Assembly (NCBI GenBank): GCA_029641185.1
Contig: JAPWGK010000007.1
Location: 620,001-684,000, forward strand
Length of the DNA stretch: 64,000 nt
Direction: 5' to 3'
From: Pseudofabraea citricarpa
Lineage: Eukaryota > Ascomycota > Leotiomycetes > Helotiales > Dermateaceae
Each line of letters opens with the position of its first letter. Within the stretch, counting starts at the first letter, position 1. Positions 44,704 to 57,014 of the stretch are shown here, in pieces. The notes under the pieces are model-generated. The model made no database searches. It had not been told where the DNA came from and saw only the letters and a list, made by a program, of their open reading frames with translations. Both the position numbers and the translations under genes were made by a program.

Positions 44704-46761
44704 TGTTTTTGAAAGTGCTGGTATGATATTAGAACATAGTAATTTAGTATCAGAGGGCTAATATGTGCAACTTACAGTGCAACAATATAACTATTGGATA
44801 TCTGAGTGGATGTTGCTTGTACAGATATATGTACAGAAGATTTTGTCAAGGTGGTATGGACTTCGAAATTCACAGTATTGCAGGCGGGGGAGTTGTCGAG
44901 GTCGATGATTGAGAAAAAGTATTGCTTCACTGGTGCGATCCCCCGCATATTTATACATCTTCTTCCTCGTATGCCTGTGCTTGGGGCAGAGCAGCACTTT
45001 TCCCCACAGCCAATCGAGCACAAGCACCACTCCCACAAGTAGTTGGCGATAATATGTTGAGGGCTAACAACATCTATCTGTCCAAGTCAGCCTTGCTGCG
45101 AAGCGCCGAGTAGTAGGCTGACTACTTAAAATATGCATTCAAAGATGAATGAGTAACATGCATACATATATGGTGTTGGTTGGCGATTTGGTCATTTGAC
45201 GCTCGGGATGCGTTCCATTTCACTCGGCACTTTGTTGGACCCTGGAAGTGGGAACCGCTGATCAGGATGCGACCCGTACAAACTATGGAAATAGGAGGGG
45301 CTACGATAAAAGGCCACACCCTTTTATGGAACCCTTCTATGGAACGCCAACAGCTGCTCTTCTTCAGCCTCACATCACATTTAAGCGCGCCGTGTACTTC
45401 CGTACCGTAGAATAGGTCGGACGCGAATTGGATGCTTCGCTTAGTCCTATCCCGGCCTGAGCCTCACCTCACCTCTTAGCCGCCATACAGGAACCTCGGT
45501 CTTTTCCCCACCTAATCTGCAGAATCCACACACGCCCTTGTCTGCCTCGATGCACAGGTAACAGGGCAGAATTTGATTTTCTGTTGGTTCCAGAAGCCTG
45601 ATACAAACAGCTGTTGGAGATGCTGGCGGGTATAGCTCATAGAATGCTCCATTGCAGACAGATCTCTTGACGCCCCCGATTCGAAAAATATCCTTCATCA
45701 CCTTTGCTGGTCGAAGTGCGACGAGGTGTGCCGGACCAATGCTGAAAGGCTTTGGCAGCATGGTGTTGATTTGGGAAGGGGTTGCGCCCCTCAGATCAGC
45801 TGGCTATTATTCGGTGCTTCTGGCTATGACCATTGAGGCGATTCTGGACAAAATTTGGGTTGAAGCAAAGGCTGGCACAATGCAAACGAGGTGGAAGGAA
45901 GGGAGACGGAATGGTCAAGACTTTAAGTGTTTCCCCCCCGTTATTCCAGACTGCTGCAAAAAACCGGAGCGTCCTTCTAACAGAGTGCGCGTTTCCCTCA
46001 CCGTCGTGTTGTTGGACAAAGAGTTTGTTCGAGGGTGTTCCCTCATGAACCCCCCTCTGAACCCTTGGTACTAACGATCGAGGTTGAGGAGTTCAGAAAA
46101 AAAGAAGGGTTGAGAACCGTGGTTATATTTTGTCTGAAACCGAGCATGATATACTACTTAGCCAAGATAGTTACTAATAAAACAAGTGAAATAATACCCT
46201 TTGGGTGCAAGCTTCAGGATCTCAAAATGTCCAGGTGCTATATAGGCACTTTGCTATTATTTATAATTCAGCTCACTAATATGAGATATACTAAATCGTT
46301 ACCATCGTCATATACAGCTACTCCATTCTCGCTTGTATGCAAAGAAGAAAAACAAAATATGAACAGGGTATCTGTGATTTGGTATACAAGGCGATCAATC
46401 CAAACGAAAAGAATTATGTACTGAGCCACACAGTAGAACTCCAGATCCCAGAAAATGACTTTTCAGATGCTCCATATCACCATGCATTTCCCCCCATAAT
46501 TTAGTCGCTGAACATACCATGTCCTTCTAGAATAGATGTTGAATAAGTTAATTTTTGTTGAAGTGAAGAGTAGCAAGTGTACTGGCTCTAGTGCTGCTGA
46601 ATTAGCATCCCTCTGTATGGTCCATGGTAATCATGGCCGGATGCAGAGATATCTCATGGTCGTCTTGTCTTTTTGAGAATGGTCTCGGGATTCGAGGGCT
46701 GATGTAAGCTTGCAGTGGAATGGCCCTTCTGGATTGGCACGTGGGTTTTCTGAATAAGACC
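44704..46761. other. Gene-poor stretch, 2 kb
   Basis: One minus-strand frame (45761-45447, 104 codons) contains CNGAFYELYPPASPTAVCIR and a CYLC..CGFC pair and might be a small gene, but it has no support beyond that. The rest shows no protein-like frames. Confidence 0.3.
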
Positions 46762-48648
46762 TCAAACGGCATCTCCCACAGCATCATTGCTGCCATTCTT
46801 CCTCCTCTTTTGCTCCTTGCTCATCTTATTTCGCTCCTTATTTTCCCTCCTGTTCGCCTCCTGCTCGGCTAACCCCGTCTTTGTAACTTGATGTTCCTTG
46901 CTCAATTTCTGGTTGCCCACAAATAAGCTAATGAAGAGGCCTAGAGCTGCAAATGCCGTGTACATGATCCACATGGTTCGCAAGCTGCCGAAGAAGGCAG
47001 CTCTTGCGATTTGGCGTTGCTCTGCTGGTAAGCTTGAAACGATCTGCACGCTTGCACCTGCTGAGTTTCCAGAAAGCAACTTGGCTGTCTCGGCACCTAG
47101 CGACGCGATGAGAGATGGATACTTCTTCTGCATCTCGTTCTGGAATACAACACCGCCAATGACGACCGAGATGGATGTCGAGAGGTTGCGCGTGAAGCCA
47201 AACGTCGCAGTAGCCGTCGCGATATCGCGAGGATCGATTTTTGTCTGAAGAGCTAGTAGAGGAGATTGGAAATTTGGTCCGATTCCAACACCAGCGATTA
47301 CCTGGAAGATAATGATTTTCGCCCAGTTCGCTCTATTCTCCAAATCGACCAGAAGCCCAAAGCCCAAGCACATCGTTGTCATACCAAACCAAATGGCAGG
47401 AAGATATTTTCCAGTCTTCTTGATGAAAACCCCAGTTGCTCCCGACATAAATGAGAGGGACAGAGCTAAAGGTAGGATATACACACCTGAAAGAATCGGC
47501 GTGGCTCCCAAAACAGCCTGAAAGTATAATGGGAGGTAATAGGTTGCTCCAATAAAGACGTAACCATGGCAGAAGCAAACCCCAAGAGAAGCGATATTGG
47601 AACGGTGCTTGAAGATTCTTAATGGCATGACGGGATATCTGGCAAATTTCCACTCGTTGAGAACGAAAAGGCCAGCAACAACCACTCCGAATACAATTAA
47701 ACAAATCACCTTTGGAGAATCCCAGGGATACGTAATACCTCCAAACTCTAAGCCGAGAAGCAGCATCAACGTACCACCGACGATCAGGAGACTGCCCGCC
47801 CAGTCAATAGCCTTCAGGCCATCCAGGATTGGTGTTTTTGGGTTGTCCAAATGTAAGAAGAAGAATAGGCAGAGAATCGTGACGCCGATAATTGGTAAGT
47901 TGATATAAAAGCACCATCTCCAAGAGACTTTCTCTGAAAACACCCCCCCAAGCAGTGGTCCAACAGCACTCGCCACAGCCCAGACCATTCCGATTATGCC
48001 AAAGTATTTCCCTCTATTTCGCATACTGAACAAATCACTGATAGCAATGTTGCTCAAAATTATGAGTCCACCGCCACCAATGCCTTGAATTGCTCGTGCC
48101 ACGATCAACATTCCAATATTGACACTGATGGCCGCTAGGAGACTCCCAATAAAGAATATGACAGCAGCACATATCAGAATAGGTTTGCGACCCCAAATAT
48201 CACTGATTTTGCCCCATGAGGGAGTCGATGCCGCATTCGCAAGCAAATAAGCCGAGCCGATCCAAGTATAACCCGCATTCGAATGGAAATGTTCGCTGAT
48301 AGTCGGAAGAGCTGTAGTGACAATTGTCGTATCGAGCGCTGCTAGAAAAACAGATGCACAAAGTGAAAGAATAATAACGGCGGTCTGGAGTTTCGTTCGC
48401 GAGGCTTCTGGGTCGTTGGTGGCATCTTCTGCGCCTGGTAGTTTGCCATTCTCGGGCGAGGACTCGGGAGATTTATCGCTGCTGCTATTGTCAAAGGAGA
48501 CAGCTTCCTTGTTGCGTAACTCATTTGATCTGTCGGCCAAATCTTGTGTATGATTCTCCTCGACTTGTCCTCCTATCGTTGTGCCTCTATCTGCACCGGT
48601 GCCGGCGAAGGCTTGCGCCTCGGTTTCTTTCGGCGGAATCTCGTTCAT
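46762..48648 (-). CDS. MFS drug-type exporter, 14-TM (DHA14) family
   Basis: Single exon, 628 aa. Proton-driven exporter of the plasma membrane; relatives pump toxins, antifungals or secondary metabolites. A polar acidic N-terminus (about 85 aa) precedes the first helix, which has the DHA14 signature FLAALDTTIVTTALPTI. Motif A is GKISDIWGRKP; the family block RAIQGIGGGGLIILSNI follows; motif C is AVGPLLGGVFSEKVSWRWCF. About fourteen hydrophobic segments can be counted. The basic tail (KERNKMSKEQKRRKNGS) is cytosolic. No biosynthetic genes flank it, so the cargo is unknown. An MFS gene of this size without introns is unusual but not rare in fungi. Confidence 0.92.
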   Translation of the reverse strand: MNEIPPKETEAQAFAGTGADRGTTIGGQVEENHTQDLADRSNELRNKEAVSFDNSSSDKSPESSPENGKLPGAEDATNDPEASRTKLQTAVIILSLCASVFLAALDTTIVTTALPTISEHFHSNAGYTWIGSAYLLANAASTPSWGKISDIWGRKPILICAAVIFFIGSLLAAISVNIGMLIVARAIQGIGGGGLIILSNIAISDLFSMRNRGKYFGIIGMVWAVASAVGPLLGGVFSEKVSWRWCFYINLPIIGVTILCLFFFLHLDNPKTPILDGLKAIDWAGSLLIVGGTLMLLLGLEFGGITYPWDSPKVICLIVFGVVVAGLFVLNEWKFARYPVMPLRIFKHRSNIASLGVCFCHGYVFIGATYYLPLYFQAVLGATPILSGVYILPLALSLSFMSGATGVFIKKTGKYLPAIWFGMTTMCLGFGLLVDLENRANWAKIIIFQVIAGVGIGPNFQSPLLALQTKIDPRDIATATATFGFTRNLSTSISVVIGGVVFQNEMQKKYPSLIASLGAETAKLLSGNSAGASVQIVSSLPAEQRQIARAAFFGSLRTMWIMYTAFAALGLFISLFVGNQKLSKEHQVTKTGLAEQEANRRENKERNKMSKEQKRRKNGSNDAVGDAV

Positions 48649-50764
48649 TCTAAGGCGTCTAATTCAGGTATAATATTGTCAAGTTGATGTCTGGGACAGC
48701 AGAGAAAAGGAATAGACGGCATACTTAAGTGTTGGACTTTTATTACGTATCGGCAATTCAGAAGACGCAACGGAGAAAAATGAAAGCGTCACGGAGATCG
48801 GCGTCGATGTGGATCCCGTTAAATCCCCTTACTTTCTTGTTAAATCGCCATCTCTCTAACCGAACCAGGAAGAATCTGGTCTATGCCATGGTAACTCTAT
48901 CGTGACTTGCTTTTGCTTTCTCTGGATAAGAAACTTTAACTTGGATGCTAGGAGTTACAGTGGTGGTTTGAAATTATTAAGGCTAAGGTCAAGAGTCAGG
49001 GTTAAATATTAGTATAGCATCTTCTAGTAGTCACCTAGGAATACATAGTACATATAAAACGATTCAACTTCTGGATTGCAAAAGGAGATTTAAAAAACCA
49101 CGAAAGGGATTTAACAGAACCCGTGTCATACCACTACTGTAGAATTCTGGGTTTGAAGACTGCTGACCAATATGAAGCACACAACCAGGGAGATGTAACC
49201 AGGGTATGAAAAGCTTGACTTTTTCCGTGGCCTGTCATTGTTGCTCGCTTCAACGGCCACCAGGCTGAACTCCGTCATTGTTCTGGGTCATGTTATTATT
49301 CGTTCCCCTTGTCAAAAATGAGTTAACTCCGTATGCCTACGGTATCCTTACATTAATCATCCTTTTCGAGACGAGACCAGATATCAACCAATTACCGTAA
49401 ACAGCCATGACACAAAACTGCTGTGTCATCGAGCCATGTCAGTGGCTACAGTATTGTCGGTTTCTCGGCGTCCGAGGCACCGTCTGGGGAAGAGTCCAGG
49501 GTTATTGATCCCAAGCAATGATTAAGCGTCGGCTTCGCTTGATCTCCCTCTCATGTCGGTGTCGCTGCAAGAGGAGACGAAGCGACCCCGATGATTAAGG
49601 TTAAACCTTATAAATATCGGTGACATTGAAAGAGCTGGGACCGCTGCTTCGATAACTGCTAACCGCATTGGAGACCAGAAGATGTCAGAAAATTGTTAAT
49701 TATGCGACTTGTATAGCGAAGGATACACGGGGACAAAATGCCCTCACACAGTGTCCATTTCTGTTTTGAGACGTGAGTTACACAAGGGTGTAACGTGAGC
49801 TATGAGTAAGCAACTCGAGCTGTGGCTGAGCACTTATGAGCTCGCTCTGAGCCAACATGAGCCGGCGTGATCGTGCTTGATTCGTGAAAAGAGCCTGAAA
49901 TTGGAGTGTCCTGGACTGACTGGTCCTATTTTCGGGCAACAATCATCAGTGGCTGAGCTCTTCGACCCTAGTACCGGCAATACTTTCCATTGATCTACAG
50001 TCCTCAAGACGGTTTGAATGATTACAGCGTAGCTGTTTTTAAAATCTCCCGCACGTGACTTGAATTTTCGTTATTTTTCGGACTTAACGGCGTTAAAAAA
50101 TTCGGCTATTCTTATTAGATAAAAAAAGCGTGTACTTCTATTGGCTACAGGAATCTACCACACAGGAATCTACTATACAGGAATCTATAATACAGGAATC
50201 CACAATACAGGAATCTACTATGCAGGAATCTACTACACAGGAATCCCGTATAACTAAGTAGTATTTAGTACAGGAATCTACTATATAAATATAATATAAA
50301 GGGTGAACTTCTATTAGCTAAACAATTAATTCCTATACTAAATATTCCTGTACTAAATAATTGATTCCTGTACTAAATATTCCTATACTAAATAATCGTT
50401 CTACGGCCTCGCAGAGCACCGGGGGTTTGGGGGCTGGCCCCCATAAAATACCGTTATATGATTATATATAATTCTTTTAAAAACAGCTATACTATCTTAT
50501 TTCACCTACGCTTCTTTCCTTATATTATATATACCTGAATTACCTCGCAGAGCCCCCGGAGGGCCAGCCTATACCGAAGTCTTACGTTACGAGCGACGGG
50601 TGAGGCACGATCCCTCGAGTAAGTACGTAAGCGTAGGTGATAGGCTGGTTATCATTGCAGCTTTCGCAATTAAGTTTAATACAGCGCAGAGTTTAAAAGC
50701 TGGTGTCTGTTATGGCGTAAATTCATGCAAGGTTGCCATGCAGATTGGTACCTCTAATAGAGTA
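48649..50764. other. Gene-free stretch with repeat element
   Basis: 2.1 kb between two minus-strand genes. The right part is repetitive and AT-rich (listed next). The left part shows no ORF or motif beyond the promoter of the MFS gene. Confidence 0.45.
50131..50640. repeat. Composite repeat: 15-bp tandem array, hairpin and GC blocks
   Basis: Seven consecutive 15-bp units of ACAGGAATCTACTAT start at 50147, 50162, 50177, 50192, 50207, 50222 and 50237, with an eighth at 50270. TATTTAGTACAGGAAT (50262-50277) recurs inverted as ATTCCTGTACTAAATA at 50344-50359, so the end can fold. ACTTCTATT[G/A]GCTA occurs at 50134 and 50308 as a direct repeat. CCTCGCAGAGC occurs at 50407 and 50543, each followed by a G/C-rich block. 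TCACCTACGCT (50502) is repeated inverted at 50630. This looks like a degenerate non-autonomous mobile element; no transposase is present. Confidence 0.75.
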
Positions 50765-52019
50765 TTAGGCACAATAAAACCCCATGACGGCCCGAAATGA
50801 AGCATTGCACAAAAGTTGCGCAGCGGTTATCCGATGCTGAGGATTATAAGAGAATCCTTTCAGCATAAAGGACAGTACGTGAGCACGCTCAGTCGGACTG
50901 ACATCAGGGCGGGTATGTGCAATTATTGCTTCGAGGGTGGATTCAGGCTGCTTCATCGGATCGTACCATGAAGCGTCGGTTCTGGTAGGCTGGTAGTAAT
51001 AGCCGGACCAAGTTTGAGGTAGTGGACCGAGGACTTTGACTATGCCGGGCAGCGCATCACCGTAGATGGACCAGGGGAGAGTGCCAAGATAGAGCTCTGT
51101 GAAAACACACATGTAACTCCACATATCGCTAGCAGCACTTGGGTTTGTGTTATGAAGCCGTTCCGGGGCACACCAGGCGCTAGGCGATTGTGGCTTGTAG
51201 TTTACTGAAGTGCCCGCACTCACTGCCAGGCCAAAATCGCCGAGATAGACTGATCCAGTGATTAAGCTGGGAGGGACCACGATTGGCCTAACGAGCTCTC
51301 CCTGCATCCCTGCCGGAGATTGGAAAGGGATCTTTTTAGGCCGGCCGAGGTACTGGTATTTCATCTTGACGTCATGGGCGTCAAGGGGCGCGATGCCGCA
51401 CAAGATGTTTTTGTCGTTCAAATCTATCAAGTGTAAGCGCAAAGTTGATATAAGCCGGAGGTTTCATAAACGGACCTCGATGGACGATATTGGCGTCGTG
51501 CAGGCCTTTTAAAGCTTGTAGCACCTGCTCCGCTGCAGACATTCGATAAGCCATGGACATGCTGGCGAAGCAGGAGTGAAGACTAGGGCCTCGCAGGGAA
51601 AACACCAGGACTCTGTAGTGACCTTTGGGGCTAGGAAGCGAGAAGGCTTCGCGAGACAGGAGAAGTTTGGACGTGTCCCTGATGCGCCGGCGGATTTCGT
51701 TATGCATAGTGCTTTCAGGATCTGCCGCATCTTTGGCAAGAGTAGTGACCTTGAGGGCGACGTCCTTCTTTGTTTCGATGTCATGGGCCATCCAGACGGT
51801 AGAGAAGCCGCCGTGGCCGAGTTTATGGTCTATGCGATATCTCTGAGCCAGGACGTTTCCAATGCAGATCGGATAGTAGAATGGCGGCTGAAAGTATAGT
51901 AAAAGAGGTTCAGCATTCTCCTCGAGGTCCTCGACATCTTCCTCGTCGTCAGAGTTTACGAAGTCACCGCAGTCGGTCATAGTCAGGGTACGATTCGGCC
52001 AGGGCGGTCGTAGCATCAC
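50765..52019 (-). CDS. SRPK-like serine/threonine protein kinase
   Basis: Exons 52019-51476 and 51423-50765; 400 aa. Full kinase fold: Gly loop KLGHGGFSTVW (66-76), K90 in DVALKV, HRDLNDKNIL (180-189) formed by the splice, DFG at 244-246, and APERL. The opening YPICIGNVLAQRYRIDHKLG is the pattern of fungal SR-protein-kinase-like enzymes (Y-P-x-x-I-G-x-x-x-x-x-R-Y-x-I). The large spacer insert of true SRPKs is short here (about 45 residues between HRD and DFG), so this belongs to the expanded lineage-specific group seen in filamentous fungi. Substrate unknown. The N-terminus is acidic (DDEEDVEDLEENAE). It is divergent from the Zn2Cys6 regulator over 196 bp and abuts a repeat element on its 3' side. 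Confidence 0.88.
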
Positions 52020-52215
52020 CAGCTAGCCAAACGAAACCCTCAAGCAGCCTATTATGGAAAGGAAATGTCTTTATATCTTCAAAGAGCTTTTTCGTGTCCG
52101 GAATAGGTCAAGTGATACGTTGCGTACTAATTGTGATTATGTAAGTCCGTTGTACTTCGCTAAAACCCCCAGACTCCCCAGACTTTCCCGACTTCATGAC
52201 TCTCCAGTTCACAAT
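52020..52215. promoter_or_regulatory. Divergent promoter kinase / Zn2Cys6 regulator
   Basis: Only 196 bp between start codons if the regulator starts at 52216. An in-frame ATG at 52054 would leave 34 bp, which makes the later start more likely. Confidence 0.4.
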
Positions 52216-54427
52216 ATGGAAAGTAGCTCCTCTGCTGCATCTGTCAGAGCTACAACTTCCTATAACCGCCGAAGAGCAGGAAATGCATGCTTGGTATGTC
52301 GTGGCCGAAAAACAAAATGTGATAACCAACGCCCGGTATGCGGGTTTTGCGCCGCTACCGGTGGAATCTGCCGTTATGTCGACTCTGATCCCTCACAATT
52401 TGATCGAGCCAGCCTTGCCATCCTTCAGCGCCTAAGTCAGATGGAATCAAATATCATCAAACACTTCGATGACTCATTGCTACAACAAAACAACATTTTG
52501 TCTGGGTCCGGTGATCCACGACCTTCAACCAGCCGAGAATCGATGGACAGAAATGTCATTAACGAAGTGCCTGGGTTTAGTGCCAACTCACCAAGCTTCC
52601 AACGGAATAAAGAAGTCGGACCTTCTACAGTTGGACTTCAACCTTCGGATGTGCTGCAACAGGAGAATATGCCACCCAACGGAGAGATGCTGTTATCCTC
52701 TTCGGATATGTCTATCGACTCAATCCTGCGTTGGCCGGTCTTCTCAGAGGCCGTTCCACAATTACATAAAGTGCTATTGACTCCAACCATAGAAAGAGCG
52801 GACTTAAAGCGACAGCTAGGAGATAGAAACAAGTTGGGCACGACGATCCTCAACCTTGATTCGCAAGTCATTACCAATCTTGTTGAGGATTTCCTGGTCA
52901 ACAACCATATAAAGAACCCTGTCCTCGATTGTGAGTCTCTACGTTCTGATGTACGGGAATTTTCAGAGACTGGTCCAAAATGGGATGGGAAAAGCTGTTT
53001 GATTGTGAGAACCTCCTATACTATACTTAGCATACTCTAATTGGTATCAACCCAAAGCTTCTTGTGTGCGCCATTAGTAGCTTATCTGCGCCATTAGATG
53101 CAGAACAGAATGCGGGACCCTCAAAAGATACCCAAGGACTCTCCATCGCCGAGGCGTATTTCCAGGCTTCCCAAAGAAGGATTGGAATGCTGTACCATGA
53201 GAACTCAATCATAGCTGCGCAATGCTCCTTCTTGACTGCTGTCTATTTAATGTCGACACTGCAAATTTTAGCAGCTTGGAAGTGCTTCGTTCAAGCTGGA
53301 TCACAATGCCTTGCGTGGATGAAGAGTCAAGGGCGACCAAATCGCCAAAATATGAATGTAAATCAGGAGACCAGTTGGTCGAAAAATCAACAGTTAATCA
53401 ACGAACGTCACATGGAGGAGAGTTTGTACTGGAGTTGCTTGAAAAGTGAAATGTAGGTTGTTTCTGATTTGATTATCTCTTCTTGCTCATTGGAACTTTA
53501 GAGAGATACGATTTGAGCTTGGGATGCCTGGCTCTGGTCTGTGTGAAATGGATTATCCTCATCTCTTTCCTTCTCCGCCAACATATATTCCAGAGGATGA
53601 GAACTTGTCTCCTTATGCTTCGTCCGAGGTTTCCTGGGCCCTTTCAAGCAAGTCTGTTGCCGACAAGCAAAACCTCGAAAGGGCATGGTATTTCTACCTG
53701 GCAGAAATCGCTTTGAAAAGAATGATACACAATGTTATTATTCAACGATTTCGCCTCAAATCTCCTTTTGTCCAAGATCAATTCAAGCTTGTGTTAGACG
53801 CGAAACTTGAAGAACTTGTATATGAGTATGACAACCAAGTCGAGAAGTGGTATGTTTCTACTGAAAAAATGCCGTCCCATGTTGAATGTTTCTAATGGAT
53901 TTAGGTATGAAACTTTGCCATCACCTATTATATTCTCCAAACAAGCCGACATATCCACAACTGATATACTCAAAGTGATATTACGCGGCCACATGATCGA
54001 CATCAAACTCGCCACACGGTTTCCAGTAGTACAGGCCGTTCTTGGTGGCAACGTGCCACTCGCAAGCCTTTCACCAACTTATCAACGATTCTTGCGAGAG
54101 TCTTTGGAAAGTGCAGCAGACTGTCTAGACTCCAATCGTCCAACTTTTTACCATCGCCATCAAGGTACCTGGCTTATGATGAGGTCTTGTGCCAGATCAT
54201 CTCTGCATATCCTCGGCGTAGCAATGAAATGCAACGCACAAAGTGTTACCAGGAAACACAGAGAAGACCTCGAAAAGAATTATCTCCCCTCAAGATGGCA
54301 AAGCCTCTTGGGCGAGTTCTCTATGGTATTGCAATACTGGGCGGACGAGAATAATGATCTTGATGTGCTGAATGGTGTGTTCAAGGAGCTGCTCGGCGCC
54401 TACGAGATCTCCATTAGCTCGGTTTAA
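52216..54427 (+). CDS. Zn2Cys6 transcription factor
   Basis: Four exons: 52216-53004, 53058-53452, 53502-53849, 53905-54427; 684 aa. Fungal nuclear regulator. The binuclear cluster is C25-x2-C28-x6-C35-x6-C42-x2-C45-x6-C52, preceded by basic residues (NRRRAGNACLVCRGRKTKC). A Ser/Asn-rich linker follows, then the fungal-specific middle homology region with the conserved joins CLKSEIEIRFELG and VEKWYETLPSP formed by splicing. No kinase or other enzyme domain. It lies 0.85 kb upstream of the GH51 gene on the same strand and is the natural candidate to control the arabinofuranosidase and sugar transporter genes (inference from position only). Confidence 0.9.
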
Positions 54428-55278
54428 TCCTCGAATAATTTTCAATCAATTTCTGGTTGTATCCCAGGCTTGCGCAGACTACTAAGTTGGATTTGAACAT
54501 TTCATGACTACACGGGAGCATTTACCGACCAAACCCGGTTGTTAGTATGGTATTTTTTGTTCGTCCATTTATATCTCACATGTAATGCTATAACTGGCGA
54601 TGAGTATGTTTTAGCATGTTAATGCTTTCGTAATACAATCTTCAAGTACCCTGATGATTCTAACTCTTTCAGTTCATTAGCAACCTCCTGGCAATTTAAG
54701 TAAGTCGGGTTATTTGAAACCGACTTCACCGGCTTTATTCCAAAGCGAAGCGGTTAGTATCATAAATACAACTGATTCATGGCCAGTTTGACACTTGGTT
54801 TCGGATCCGGCTTCGAGATTCGGCATTTTCATGTCAGGCACTTCAAATATTAAATGTCCACACCCGCAGGTAACTTGAAACCTCCAATCATAAAGTGTGA
54901 AGGAGCCTTCAGAGGCGCTCGCTAAGTGAGCTTTCTACCATCCCGAAGTTTCGCCTACTTGAGAACCGAAGATTTCCCTCTCTTTGCGGGGAAATGCACC
55001 GAGAATGGGATTAATTGGCAGGCCTAAGCACTTGTCCACCTGCGATACTCCCCGATCACAGCTGCCGGTCATATCGCCGACAATCCCCGATCACATGGCA
55101 GCCTCTATCATATTTGTAGCGTTTGCTACGTGCAGATGTCTTTCCTACTTGGTGTAACGACTACAGACATTCTTATAGAGCTGCTCCTCAATCTCAAGAC
55201 CTAAGCACTACATAGCAAATTCTTCAAAGATTCTTGCACCGCAGCATCAACCAATTAACCAGACTCACTGTATTCCAA
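54428..55278. other. Intergenic region, promoter of the GH51 gene
   Basis: 851 bp between two plus-strand genes. No ORF. GC-poor, with no clear TATA box. A candidate binding site for the neighbouring regulator should lie here but no CGG-type inverted pair stands out. Confidence 0.4.
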
Positions 55279-57014
55279 ATGGCAAGCTTCACACAGATCA
55301 GAGAGGAGGAGAATCCTTCCATCTTCACACATCCGGATCATGTGAGATCAGACATCAACCCCCTCATGTATGGAGGCTTCACCGAGCATATGGGACGTTG
55401 CATCTATGGTGGTCTTTATGATCCAACGAATAAGAACGGCCTGATCGACACGAATGGGTTCCGAACCGATGTTATCGACTGTATGAAGGAGATTCAATGT
55501 CCCGTGGTAAGATATCCTGGAGGCAATTTTGTAGCAACATATCGATGGCAAGATGGTGTCGGGCCACGCGAAAAGAGACCCAAGAGACCTGAGTTGGCGT
55601 GGTTGGGAACCGAGTCCAACCAATTTGGTACTGATGAGTTTATGACTTGGTGTGGACTTGTTGGCGCTGAGCCTTATCTGGCTTTGAACATGGGCACGGG
55701 AACTTTGGAAGATGGTAGCATCTCCAATCATGCGCCGAATTGTATCGAGCTGATATTTGATAGCTCTTGCGTGGGTCGAATATTGCAATTCTGATCAGGA
55801 CACGCATTACGCCAATATGAGACGCCAGAATGGGCACGAGAAGCCTTACAACGTCAAGTATTGGGCGTTAGGAAATGAGGTCTGGGGACCTTGGTATGTT
55901 AATCGATTCTGTGCCTTCTAAATATTCGCTCACCACTTGATAGGCAAGTTGAGCAAGATACCAAGGAACACTATGCGAGAAAAGCATTTCAGTGGGGAAA
56001 AGGTAAAGAAGTTGACCCCTATGGAGATTCGTCGAACTAAAACTAAATCGCATAGCTTTGAAACTGCTCGATCCCTCAATCAAGCTGATTCTTTGTGGCA
56101 AAAATGGCCACAGTGACTGGGATAGATATGTCCTGCAAGAATGCATCCGGTTTACAGACATGCATTCAATCCACATGTATACTTCTGATAAGGAGTACGT
56201 TGATCGCAATTCCGAGAACAAACAAAACTGATTTCAACACAGACATTACGCCAATGCTGTCAGTCCAAGAGCTGCCGAAAGAGCCATCGAGATGACGTCC
56301 GCCATGATCGACCTAGCGAGGTGCGATTTTGACTATGAGAACTACTTCACAGGCGTCATCGACACGAAGCCAAAAACGGCTCACCGGCCCACCATCTGCT
56401 TTGACGAGTGGAATATCTGGGATCCCGTCAGGGCCCCCGGAGACAAAGGCGCAGAGGAACTGTATGATCTTTCTGATGCTCTCGCCGTTGCCGCTTGGCT
56501 GAACGTGTTCATCCGCCAGTCCAAGCATATCGGCATGGCGACCATCGCGCAGAGTGTTAATGTCATCTCTCCATTAATGACGACGGAGAGAGGCGTCACA
56601 AAACAGACAACTTACTGGCCTCTTCTGCTCTTCTCAAAGTACATGCGAGGTAAGACTTTGGCAACCCACGTTCGCTCGGCTGCCTATAACGGCCGGACGT
56701 TTCCCGAGTGGTTAGCGAGCACGGTGGATACGCCGATGCTGGATGTATCTGCAGCTCTGAGCGATGATGGCTACCTCAATCTAGCCGTCGTCAACATCTC
56801 CGAGACGCAGAATATGGCCACAAGTATCCCTACGCCGACAGCGCCCGTATCTGTTTTTGTCATCGGTGGAGGTCAGAATGGGATTAGAGATGTGAACAAG
56901 GAGGGCGACGAGAAGGTGTCGATTCGAGAATCCGAGTGGGATGGCAAGGGAGGAAAGTTCACCTTTGAGAAACATAGCTTTACGCTGTTGAGATGGAAGG
57001 TCGAGCGCGTGTAG
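55279..57014 (+). CDS. GH51 alpha-L-arabinofuranosidase, intracellular type
   Basis: Five exons: 55279-55714, 55764-55893, 55944-56002, 56056-56194, 56243-57014; 511 aa. Cleaves terminal alpha-L-arabinofuranosyl residues from arabinan and arabinoxylan oligosaccharides. Visible: MYGGFTEHMGRCIYGGLYD, RYPGGNFVATYRWQDG, acid/base E184 in ALGNEVWG and nucleophile E310 in CFDEWNIW. The length and the lack of a signal peptide match the bacterial-like cytosolic AbfA branch rather than the longer secreted fungal GH51 enzymes, so short oligosaccharides must be imported first. This fits the transporter gene 1.25 kb downstream on the same strand. All four introns are 48-53 bp. The ATG at 55279 is the first in the frame. 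Confidence 0.95.

Noticed and set aside
45652..46074. 140-codon plus-strand frame opposite the 104-codon minus frame
   Set aside because: Neither strand is convincing; kept only as a note in the region entry.
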